Below, piece by piece: positions 1-9,937 of a stretch of 64,000 bases of DNA; the first letter of the stretch is position 1, and the number at the start of each line of letters is the position of its first letter. The stretch is from Dichomitus squalens LYAD-421 SS1. Its lineage: Eukaryota; Basidiomycota; Agaricomycetes; Polyporales; Polyporaceae. The position numbers and the translations under genes are program-made. The stretch is taken from the NCBI RefSeq assembly GCF_000275845.1, contig NW_006766886.1, positions 1,650,945-1,714,944 of the forward strand, in the 5' to 3' direction. The notes below the pieces were generated by a model that saw only the letters and a list, made by a program, of their open reading frames with translations, was not told the DNA's origin and searched no databases.

Positions 1-687
1 TGCCCATCTGGCTCAAATCAGAGAGTAAGCCCTCAAAATTGAGCTCTGCATCCAAGCTGGCCACTCGTACCTCGATTCTCAAGAGCTTGTGGTCGTAGTC
101 ATACAGCAACTCACCGGAGATCGTATCGTCCCTACGAACCTCAAACTCCTTAGAAAAGTACCGATGTGCCGTGCTCGGATCTCCAGGACGGTGGAAGTAG
201 ATGCCGAATTGGACGGCCTCGAGAATGACCCGCAGGGAGTGAATACGCGCCAGCTTCTCCTCACGCTCCGCCTCCTCCTTTGGATCCACATATGGGGTCT
301 TGTTGAGCGCCTCGACGAGACCCAGCTTGATTCTCTCCTTACTTCTCGAGATCCACAGCTTCCTACCATGTACTTCGACCCTGTTCCCGCGTTGCATTGC
401 CCATCTGAAAAATTTGTGACCGATGGTGCTGTCCGGGAGCGTAAGTGTGCCCTTCCCGTTGCTGGGAAGACCGTTGTGGCTTCGCTCAAGCGTGATTTCG
501 AAATTGCTACAATAGTGCGCATGGTAGTCAGCAGCGGCAGCTTCATAGGAGACTTCACATACATTGGACGTCCGCCATTGGCACGCGGGTCGTAGAAGTC
601 TGGGTGGTTGTGGAGAATGCCACTGAAAGCCTCCTTGACTTCCCATTTCGTAGCCCGGCAAGGAATGTCTTCTAATTGGATGTTCAT
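1..687 (-). CDS. RNA-dependent RNA polymerase (RdRP), N-terminal part, cut by window edge
   Basis: Fungal cellular RdRPs (QDE-1/RDR type) make double-stranded RNA for quelling and small-RNA pathways. The protein starts MNIQLEDIPCRATKWEVKEA, the usual opening of basidiomycete RdRPs. A 56-nt intron lies at 507-562, with a GTATGT donor, a CTGAC branch site and a TAG acceptor. Splicing it joins GGRPI to NFEITLERS and gives a run containing GKGTLTLPDSTIGHKFFRW, then RKLWISRSKERIKLGLVEAL and FGIYFHRPGDPSTAHRYFSK. About 210 residues are visible and stay open to base 1, although a GTACGA donor near 72 could start another intron. The catalytic DbDGD domain would lie off the left edge. The family call rests on recalled similarity of this N-terminal region, so it is probable rather than proven. 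Confidence 0.68.
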
Positions 688-1009
688 ATTAATCGCAAGC
701 TATGGAAGGGGAAGACAAGGAGGATGAGGATGCTGTCGAACAGAGTCTTAGAAGCGGATTGTCTTATATGAAGTTGCTACGGTAGGCGATTGCCGCTGCG
801 GGAGCAAGGAGAAACAACAAAGCGGCGTTTGTCCCTTCCGTGACCTGCGAGCCACTCGCTCATTCAGCGTATGTAGATCTCAGGAAGAAGCTGCAGCAAG
901 CCATGGATATATTGAGAAGCTGCCTGCGGCCTTGCTCTCAGTTCGTATTGGTGCTGCGGTAGCGGTCCGTGGCAAGAGGCAGACAACGAGCGCCAACTTG
1001 ATTTTCTGA

Positions 1010-1348
1010 CACGACGGGCATTGGCCAATGCCGCGGTCCCAAACAGGACCGGAGACAGGCTTGGAAATGTACTCCTGTCACGGTCACGTCCCAAAGCCTA
1101 GTTCCGGACCCGAGCCAGCCCGCGCTCTGATACCAGAAACAGGATATCGGCGCTCCCGACCATCCAAAAAAGGAGCAAACACGCTGATGTCATATAGTTT
1201 GTCAGCACTAATATCCCTTTTCGGGGCTTAGCGCCGGCCAGCTGGGGTCCGGAGCTAGGCTTTGGGACCAGGATCGGGAAAGGCGTACATTCTCGGTCCA
1301 TTTCTTTGTCCCGATTTGGGTCCGGGGCATTGGCCAATGCCCGTCGTG
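1010..1348. mobile_element. MITE with long terminal inverted repeats and 3-bp target duplication
   Basis: The ends read CACGACGGGCATTGGCC and its reverse complement. The inverted arms run about 117-119 bp (1010-1126 and 1230-1348), match closely with small indels, and enclose a centre of about 100 bp. A TGA triplet directly flanks both ends (1007-1009 and 1349-1351). No transposase frame is present, so this is a non-autonomous element. Termini starting CAC with a 3-bp duplication resemble CACTA/CMC-type elements, which is inference. Short frames across the element have no recognisable product. Confidence 0.8.
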
Positions 1349-1615
1349 TGATACTGTAATTGTGTCGTTCCCCATGTGGCAAGTCCCGTAATTCATGGAA
1401 CTCGGATGCACCGATTGAGTCGAGAGTGCGGGTGTGAGGTTATTTCATGTCAGGAGAACTTCCGGATTGACTTCACTCAGGAAAGCAATTACAACATGAG
1501 ATAATAAGGATATCAAGGAATATCTTATGGGACAATCTCTGCTCTCCGACACGAAGTGCTTCATAGCGATACATTGCGACCAGCTGCTTTTTGTTTCCTT
1601 GTCCGCCTTCAGATC

Positions 1616-3193
1616 TTACTCGGTCGGGAATACCAAGCAAACACCCTCGTCTCCAGCGCTGACGACGACGGCGCCCGCCATACCGAGGGCAGCGGCTAGC
1701 ACGCCACCGCTGTGTCCTTTGTGTTCACGCACGAGTGTCCCCGTACGCGCATCCCACGTTCGCAAGACCTTGTCCGTCGAAGCCGAGACGATGAGGTGTC
1801 CCTTTCCAGGAGTCGTGAGGCGGTGTAGCGACGTGACGGCATCCTGTTTTGACCACCGGTCAAGTCAGAACGGTTCGTCAGGGATACTGTATACAGATCC
1901 AACCCACCTCGTGCTCAAGCGTCGCGCGCAACCGCATCGTACCCAAGTCCCATATGCATGCTTTCCCGTCGGTAGCCCCGGTGACTACAACGCCGCCAGC
2001 CGCTGGAGCCGCCGTCCCCGACAAGGGCACAGGCGGTGCCAGCTCGACGAACTCGACCGCTTCTACGCTTTCGCCCTCCTGGTGGCCCGCGAGAGCGCCG
2101 ACGACCTCGCCCTTGCTCAAGCTGACCACACGGACGCCGCCGGATGTACCGCCGACGACCGCGAGAGTCGACGCAGGGTTGACAGCGAGGGAAGTGATGC
2201 CGTCCAGCGCGAACCGTTGGTCTTCTGGTGTGAGCTTGAAGACCGGGACTGGGGAGCGGGGGTCCCAGAAGATGAGAGTGCCTTCTGCGTCGGCAGTAAT
2301 GATACGCTTTCCGTCTGGGGTGAAGTCGCCACAGGTTACTGGGCCCATGTGCCCTGCAAAGACTTGCATCGTGTTTCCGGAGGGCACTAGGAACATCAGT
2401 GAGCAGATGACTGGAGCATATGTGACAATAATGACTTACGTTGCCATAGCCATACTGTCGTATCATTTGAGCCAGCGAGCAGGACGGTACCCTTAGGGTG
2501 CCATCGAAGCCACTGAAAGAGACCCAGGATCAATCGACCATCCTCACATATTATTGTCCTAACCGATGGTTGTATACGAACATCCCAATGTGAATATCAG
2601 GAGCAGGCGATTGCATTTGGCATAGATATTCGCGTGCAATAAGTGCGATAGGTAGACTTCCGGCGCAATTGTTTCTAATGTCAAACAATGGATGTCGGAC
2701 TTACCATTACTTCGTCAGGACCCGTCAGCTCTGTAAGGAACTCCCATTTGTTCCAATCCTCCTTGCCTACTCTCCTCCATATCCGCACTTTGCCGTCCAT
2801 ACCACCCGTCGCGATAAGTTCACCATCCGAGCTGAACGCGGTCGAGGTTACACTGTCCGTATGACCGGTGAGCTTCACAAGCTCGTCCCCCGTTACGATA
2901 TCCCAGATATATCCGAGATCGTCTTCTCCACCCGATGCGACAAGTGGTGCGGTAGGATGTGTGGAGACCGCAAAGACAGAGCCTTTATGATTGGGAAAGT
3001 GTTGTATCGAGTTGTCCTCCCAGACAATTTCGTCCTCGGGTCCCGGACCCTGTCCATCTTCGTCGTCGTCCATGGGGTGGTCCCCATCCTCCGCGAGCTC
3101 GATGAGCACATCGTTCGGGTCGATGAAGTCCTCTCCCTCCGGGTCATCCTCTCTCTCCTGGAAGTGATGGTCTTCGGCGCGTTCAGCAGACAT
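1616..3193 (-). CDS. SQT1: Sqt1/AAMP-type WD40 ribosome assembly chaperone
   Basis: Sqt1 is the dedicated chaperone of nascent uL16 (Rpl10) and acts in the cytoplasm during 60S assembly; AAMP is the animal counterpart. Exons are 3193-2705, 2512-2440, 2386-1908 and 1843-1616. They sum to 1269 nt, exactly in frame, giving 422 residues, close to the 430 or so usual for the family. An acidic N-terminus (EDDPEGEDFIDPND, MDDDEDG) precedes WD40 repeats such as GYIWDIVTGDELVKLTGHTD, MWLRWHPKGTVLLAGSNDTT and KACIWDLG. The acidic leader, WLRWHP segment and length separate it from generic WD40 proteins. All three introns have GT-AG ends (GTAAGT, GTAAGT, GTGGGT donors). The upstream neighbour at 4149 is divergent. 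Confidence 0.83.
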
Positions 3194-4148
3194 TCTAGGC
3201 GATCAAGAGGATGCAAAGACGAAAGCAGATGTGTTGTACTCGCAGTGACGTCTCTTGGAGCTTTATAACGCGAGAACGGACGCGGAGGAGGTGCGAAACA
3301 GCTGAGTAAACGTACTCTGCGGCTTTGTGATCCTCGATCTGACAAAATCTCGCGGGGCCGGAGAAGACGGAAAAGATGCGACCTACTCTCGCTTCCGTGA
3401 GCGGCCGCACGTGACTCTGACGATCTGCCATGTTAGAGCGCCCCGATCGCGGACGAGTGCATTCAACCTGCTCGACTTCCGAGTCCCGATATTTCAATAC
3501 CTACGTGGCATGAAAGGCCGCTTGTGCTTTCACTTCAGGTCTATTATCAGTTCTGAGAAGGGAGCAAGCTCTGTAACTGTGGATCTACTGCTCGCTCTCT
3601 GTGTTGTAACTGCCTGGGCGAAGTCGCGCTCCAAGTCCCTGATGGTCTCCATCATTGCTTCCATTGGACATAGACGTCTTGCCCGAGTTCCGCGGCCTGG
3701 TCAACCTGCAAGCATAGATTTCGCTCGAAAGAACGCTACACCAGACAGCCGTCGATACCTCACGGTTGATTTCACACTTGCAGTGAATAAATAGGACTCG
3801 TGGGCGCACCTAGACAATCTCGCCACGCCTGTTATAGAGTCTCATGCTGCCAGCAATTGCTCTTGATCTCAAATCGCTATCTTTGACACAAAACCGCAAC
3901 TTTCGACACCGCACCGCGCTGAACCACCCAAGTTCTGCGGCGACGTTCTATCGGTGCACGCTGCTGACACGTGCCCTGAAAACACCACCCACCAGCGGCT
4001 AAGAAGAGGCCGCACATCTAACCCTCGTCACTCGAATCTGATTTGGGTCCCAGGGTTGATGGGCTTCCACCTCAAGGCGTTTGTGGGTGCCATCCATAAG
4101 CTTGCTCCTTCCGCACCGTCCGTCCGCTCACGGGCACGAAGATTGCAC
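3194..4148. other. Intergenic stretch; possible small minus-strand gene, unrecognised
   Basis: A plus-strand frame at 3327-3794 has no recognisable content. On the minus strand around 3540-3680 a short amphipathic segment reads MEAMMETIRDLERDFAQAV and continues to PFSELIIDLK. A possible upstream exon reads VDQAAELGQDV, after an AG near 3711. This could be a small intron-containing gene, but I could not close its splicing or name a family. The remainder should hold the divergent promoters of the flanking genes. Confidence 0.3.
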
Positions 4149-5467
4149 ATGGCGAGTCAGAATTCACCAGGTCTGAACTTTATCGGATGGTCTCCTGCCA
4201 AAACGTCCCTAGTCCGTACTGATTCGCCTCCCCCCTTAGATTCTTTCGGCGCCATCTTCGACAAGCAAACTGCCACTGCCAGTCCGATTGAGGGCGCAGA
4301 CGCGGTCAAGGTGGTCAGTTCTGACCAAGTTCCGGAACACACAGACCAGACCACTCCGTATGGGAATGATAACGTACCTCGAGTGCCACCGTCGCGTCTC
4401 GACTACTTCTCACTGACGCGCATTGTATATAGCCCGGAGCACCATCCGTAGCGAGTTCCCCGGCCAGCCCTTCGCACGACGCAAATCCCCCTCTGTCCCC
4501 CCTGAACGAGTTATCGCCAGTAGACTCCTCCCGCTCTGACTCTGACGAGAACGAAGACACCTACGACATGCAGTATGACACCGTCCGGAATCTCCGTGTC
4601 AAGGGGTGGTCTCCGGAAGAGTCTCGCTGGACCACAAAATACCACAAACACTCCCTCTCCGCTCTCCACATCGACATCGTCTCCTGGAACGTCGACTTCA
4701 TGGCGCCAGACACCGCAGGCCGCGTCGCCTGCATCCTCGACCACCTCCGCAAGGCCGTCCTCACGGACGAGCCGCAGGCGACGGTGATCCTGCTGCAGGA
4801 ACTCGACGAGGCGAGCTTCGCGAAGATCCTCGAGAACAGCTGGGTGCGGAAGTACTTCGCCGTCACCCCACCCACCACGCGGCGCTGGCAGGCGAGCTAC
4901 GGCCTCGCCACACTCGTCTCGCGCCCGGCCTGGATTGCGAATGCGCAGATGCTGCAGTTCAGCCACACGACGATGGGCCGCGCAGCTCTGCTCGTTGACG
5001 TGTCGCTGTATCCGCCCAGCGATTGGCCGAACGGTCCGAACCATGTCATCCGTATCGCGAACACCCACCTGGAGTCGCTCCCGATGGGGGAGCGCGCTCG
5101 CCCGCTGCAGCTGCAGGCGATCGCAGATATGCTGCGGGCACCAGGAGTGTTCGCTGGTGTCGTGGGAGGCGATATGAATATGATCGGTCCTGCGGACCAA
5201 CGCATACACATCGCCGCTGGATTGCGTGATGCAGGTAGCGATGGACCCGAGTCATTGACTTGGGGATTCCAGCCCCCCTCGCGGTTCCCCCCTGGGAGAC
5301 TGGATCGCATATTCTACACCCCCTCCCCCGACTTCATTGTGAAGCCCGTGAAGGTTATTGGGAGGGGCCTCAAAACAAAACGTGGTCAATGGGCGAGCGA
5401 CCACCACGGTCTCTTGACCAGAATTTGCCTACGACACGATGACGATGATCCTGAGCTTGATTACTAA
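4149..5467 (+). CDS. TDP2-like endonuclease/exonuclease/phosphatase-family protein
   Basis: Members of the EEP fold cleave phosphodiesters with Mg2+. TDP2 types remove 5'-tyrosyl adducts left by topoisomerase II, and this protein has the TDP2-like order of motifs. Two exons (4149-4373, 4433-5467) with a 59-nt intron, branch site CTGAC, give 419 residues in exact frame. The first 140 residues are Ser/Pro/Asp-rich and probably disordered. Catalytic-type motifs follow: SWNVDFM near residue 160 (metal Asn), ILLQELDE near 195 (metal Glu), ANTHLESLP, GGDMNM near 320 and SDHHGL near 400. The start chosen is the ATG of MASQNSPGLNF; an in-frame upstream ATG at 3954 gives an unconvincing leader. Whether the substrate is tyrosyl-DNA cannot be seen. 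Confidence 0.8.
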
Positions 5468-7238
5468 GAGCTGTGTATGATTTCCCCACCCTCTGAAAAT
5501 ACGCTTCCAGAATACATACCCCGAAACCGACGCCGTTGTCATATATACTAGTGTGTAGTAGTACGCTCTTCCCGTATTTCAGCCCCAGTTTTCGCACTTG
5601 GTACAACTTCTCTCTTTTACAATCGCCTATTCTCATCCAAGACTCCGATTCAACAAGAAAAAGTAGCATAGCATTAGACACAAAACTACCTAAAGGGAAA
5701 ACCCGAACCTGCTTGACACGTAGAGTTTGATTCTACCAGAAAGCTTGTCGCCTGTTGCAGTAAGTACTGCTGTATCTTCTGGCTACATGTTCGCTATCGC
5801 TATCGATCGTCGGTCCGACTTGCCTCCCAGCATACATACTAATCAGGACATTTCGTTCTTAGGAATTTGGACAAGGGGCTCTGTTGATCCACCAACGAGC
5901 CGTCGTTTTACGCAGACAGCCACCGCTATATACAGAATGCTTTCTAGTTCGCCGCTGTGAAGTGTGAGAATGCCTCCTTCGGTGGTGGGAGGCCGCCACC
6001 GGTCTGTCCCGGCAACGCATCTGACGGATCACATGCGATGCGCACCGGCGTATCCCGCGCCTCACCTCCCATGACAAGCCGCACGCTGCGGAGGTTTTCT
6101 TGCATTCTTTCTTTCGAACTTTATGCGTCATATGGTCTATCATGCGCTCGAAGAGCGGAAGCCAAGAGCTTCGCCAGTCTCCGTGAGTCTCCTTCATAAT
6201 TGACTCGTTAGGCAGCAGCTTCATCAGCTTTAGCGGATCTGAAGCTTCCGAGAAAAATAGTGAAGCTTCATCCTGTGGACTCGTGCCGGAAACCTTCATA
6301 GTAGGCGTCAGTGTTTCTGCGATTGAAGTATACGCGATACTCAAGCCCTGCATACGGTGAAGTCACCGCCCTACATTCGTCAAGGAATATGGCAGGGCCC
6401 CAGGAGGGTCTAGGGAAGGTATGGTAACAGACTGTGCTCGTTCGACTTCACTGTCCAGGAAGACATACAGGAGCTCTTGCCCATCAGCGCAGGTGGTCGC
6501 CACCATCTCTTTTGCTATTGCGCGGGTCCTCTGGCCGCTTCCGCTTCTCTCGGGCTCTCATGAACGAGCCTGTTCTTCGGTTGCAAACAGGCCAGAAAGC
6601 TTCAGAGGGTGGGACACAGTGACGCTAGCTGCTGCATGGGTATCTTACATCAAATAGCGCCACATATATGCCATCCGACTCGCTGCATTCTGGTTGAACA
6701 TATGTCCAAGCATTGAGCAAACACGCTTGATGTGGGTACGGTTAGCGTTCGCCATCCTCCAGTTGCAACCCAAGTTCATCGCGCTCGTGAGCCTCGGCTG
6801 GTCAGGGTGTTTGTTCGGGAAATTTACCCGAGGCCAACCGGGATTCGTCACTCTTGCCTCAGCCGGACTGACTTCACACATCCGCTTCCCATCAGATGCG
6901 CTGTGGCGTCCACGACTCGTCCGGCCTTTTTCCGCGTCCCGACCAGCCCTTTGCCCGCGGATGGTCAGGCCGCCCAAAGAAGCTGGCCTCTGACTGTGTT
7001 CCTGGCAACTACCCCGCAATACCCCAGATATACCCCAGATGCTTTGCAGGTTTAGCCCGGAAAGAGAGGTTTGGGATGCACTCCGGCGCACTCGTGAAAC
7101 TCACCAAGGAAGCATTCACGTAAGTATATAGTCGGGTTCGCTCTGCCTCGTGCGCACACGATGGTCCCCTTTCCCCCCTCAAGTATCCGCACCCGTTTCC
7201 CGAGGCTCTGAGCGACGCACATCGCCCTCTCCGTGAGG
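5468..7238. other. 1.8 kb without a confirmed gene; possible broken minus-strand frame
   Basis: Minus-strand reading between about 6530 and 6060 has long protein-like stretches (MVATTCADGQELLYVFLDSE, then MKVSGTSPQDEASLFFSEAS and SWLPLFERMIDHMTHKVRKK). They are interrupted by a TGA that only an unusually short intron would remove. This may be a decayed gene of unknown family. Around 7000-7045 is a short imperfect direct repeat (taccccagata/taccccagatg). Frames at 6645-7091 on either strand have no recognised domain. Confidence 0.3.
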
Positions 7239-9737
7239 ATGACCTCTCCTCCAGAATGGACTGTCATCGACTTCATCCACCGAGGCGCATGGTGGAGGAA
7301 TCCCAGTGAGTGTCGATGCAGATCGGCGCGACATATGCTCAACGCGAGATGACATGGCAAGGCATACGTGTCCTCAACTTGCTTCTGCTCCTACCCCTCT
7401 TTACCGCTTCTATCAACGGTCTTGACTCTTCCTTGGTGAACGGTACGCATCCATGCAGCGGCGCTCATGAAACCTCCCACTCTGATTCGGGGCTGTAGGA
7501 TTGCAGATTCTACCGGCGTGGCAGGACTACTTCGACCATCCTAATGGGAGGACCCTGGGTATGTAATGTCACGCTCGTCTAGACCTACCTAGTTCATTCA
7601 AACATCTCCAAACAGGTCTTATTTCCGCTGCCCAGGTTATCGGCTCTATAGCGGTATTCAAACATACATCTCGCTGCGCTATTCCCGCACTGACATGTGT
7701 ATGTTGTGCTACATCAGGGTCTCCCGTTCACCCCGCTTTCGGCAGACCATCTAGGCCGGAAGCCTACGCTCTTTGTCGGTGCGGTCATAATGCTCGCCGG
7801 TGTGGCTCTTCAGAGCGCAGCAAGGACAATCGGCATGTTCATCGGAGCACGAGGTCTCAGTGCGTCATCCGTCGCTCCTCCGTCCCGCTTCACCTCCTTA
7901 ACGACTCTGCACAGTTGGTTTCGGACTCACCTTTGTGCTTGGTGCGGCTCCCCTACTGATCACCGAGTTGGCCTACCCAACACAGGTGCGGGACGCCATA
8001 CGCTCCGTCTCCACGATCATGCTGACTGCGGATTCAGCGCGGTAAGCTCACCTCAATGTACAACGCTTCGTGGTATATCGGTAGCATCATCTGTACGTAA
8101 CCCCGCTTTCTTCATGGCGGCTTGCTGCCAGTCAGCTGACCGTGATGTGCTTCCGAACCTTAAGCGGCATGGACGTGCTTCGGCGCGTACCAAGGCGCAG
8201 GCCACTCAGTTTGGTCCTGGAGAATACCTACGCTCGTTCAAGCGCTCGGGCCTCTGCTCCAAGTGTCATTTATATGGTACGCTTGCTTCGATGCGGACAT
8301 GAACGGAGTCCCGCTGACATGCCCGACGCAGGGCCGTCCCAGAATCGCCTAGATTCCTTGTGGCCAAGGGCCGGGTACGTGCTTCTGAGAAGCGCTCTCT
8401 CGGACATCGCGGCGTCCCTCTAACTTACACTGAATATAGGAATCCAAGGCCGCTCGTATACTCGCACGGTACCACTCGCTCACGCATGACGAGCAGGATC
8501 CGCTCATCATGTTCGAGATGGCGCAAATCCGACACGCTCTTAAGCTTGAGAAGGAAACTTCGAAGAGCACATCATTCATCACTCTGTTCTCAACTGTTGG
8601 GAACAGGAAACGTATGCTCATCATCATCGCACTGGCGGTCTTCTCGCAATGGAGGTCCGTGATTTCGGCTGTATAACATATGCTGAAGATTCACACACAT
8701 TGAACTCAGCGGAAACGGTCTCGTTTCCTATTACATAAATCTAGTCTTCGAGGGTGTCGGCATCAAGGATGCGGGGACTAAAGCAGCAATCAACGGAGGA
8801 CTCCAAGTTTGGAACCTGATAGCGGCGATGTCAGGTGCATTGCTAGTCGACAAACTCGGCCGCAGAACGCTCTTTATCATCTCCAACGTTGGCATGCTTA
8901 TCGGTTCGTGAGCGTCTCGTGGTAACATTTGGAGACGGGTAAATGACATGGCTCACAGGTTTCGGTGCATGGACATTAACCACCGCTCTTTTCAACACTA
9001 TGGACAATAAAGCGGCAGCCAAAGGTGTGCTGCCAATTTCGACTACCATATACCCCTGAGTGCTCACTCGACAATGTGTAGCTACCATCCCGTTCATCTT
9101 CATCTTCTACTTCTTCTATGATATCGCTTACACGCCTATGCTCATCGCGTATACACTGGAGATTCTACCGTTTAGCATTCGTGCTAAGGGGTTCGCCGTA
9201 ATGGTGAGTAACGTCCTAGGCTTCACGTCTCGCAGTCGATGCTCACCCATTGCCTGAACCAGAACCTCGCCGTATCCCTGACGCTCGCGTTCAACCAGTT
9301 CGTCAACCCGTGGGCCCTTGACGCCCTTGGGTGGAAATATGTGAGTCGCCTTGCCGGCTGGCCTCTACCCTGTGCTGACTCCAATGTAGTACCTCGTCTA
9401 CTGCGGCTGGCTCATAATCGAGCTCGTCTTCGTCGTCTGCTATGTCGTTGAGACGAAGGGCCGGACACTCGAGGAGACCGCCGCACTCTTCGACGGCGAG
9501 CAGCAGCCTCAGGTGCTCATGCAGCAAGGCGGAGAGGCCGCGACGATGTCACGCAACTTCGCTGCGCGCGGACCAGGAATCTGGGTGGAGCAGGAGAAGA
9601 GCATCGTTGCGGATGTCGCGCTCCGCGAGAATGCCCCGAAACGCGTGAGCGATCGAAGTTCGGCGTCGACGAGTATGAGCAGATACGATGAGGAGCGTTC
9701 GACGCACTCTCACAGTCGGATTTACGAAGCGATATGA
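7239..9737 (+). CDS. MFS sugar transporter (hexose/lactose-permease type)
   Basis: This is a plasma-membrane proton-coupled sugar porter of the fungal lactose permease/hexose subgroup. Fourteen short GT-AG introns can be traced and the joined frames give roughly 520-550 residues. Recognisable pieces in order are VLNLLLLLPLFTASINGLD (TM1), NGLQILPAWQDYF, ADHLGRKPTLFVGA (loop 2-3 GRK motif), LIGFGLTFVLGAAPLLITE, AYPTQRGKLTSMYNASWYIG, WAVPESPRFLVAKGR (PESPR motif), LVDKLGRRTLF, PFSIRAKGFAVM and VVETKGRTLEETAALF near the C-terminus. The ATG at 7239 gives MTSPPEWTVIDFIHRGAWW. An additional 5' exon (ATG 7077, donor at 7121) would also splice in frame, so the N-terminus is uncertain. It converges on the amylase gene 200 bp away. 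The transported sugar cannot be told from sequence. Confidence 0.88.
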
Positions 9738-9937
9738 ACGCTGCTCCTTCATCTTGCCTCCCACCCTCCACCAGCTGCCACGTTTGTCCCTTATACCGAG
9801 TGCTGGAGTATTTTGCTAGTCATGTCAGCTCCACACTCGGTCTTGTCATACCATTGTCCCGTCATACCACGCACGAAAATACATGTATCACTAAAAGCCA
9901 CCGGTACCTAGATCCCTCTATGCATCGGATAGCACTA

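Noticed and set aside
89..595. 168-residue plus-strand frame
   Set aside because: Complement of the RdRP coding exon; the minus strand carries the recognisable protein and a proper intron.
1527..2496. Plus-strand frames of 287 and 215 residues
   Set aside because: Shadows of the SQT1 WD40 exons.
6645..7091. 148-residue minus frame and overlapping plus frames
   Set aside because: No recognisable family on either strand, no splice support and no repeat boundaries that would make it an element.
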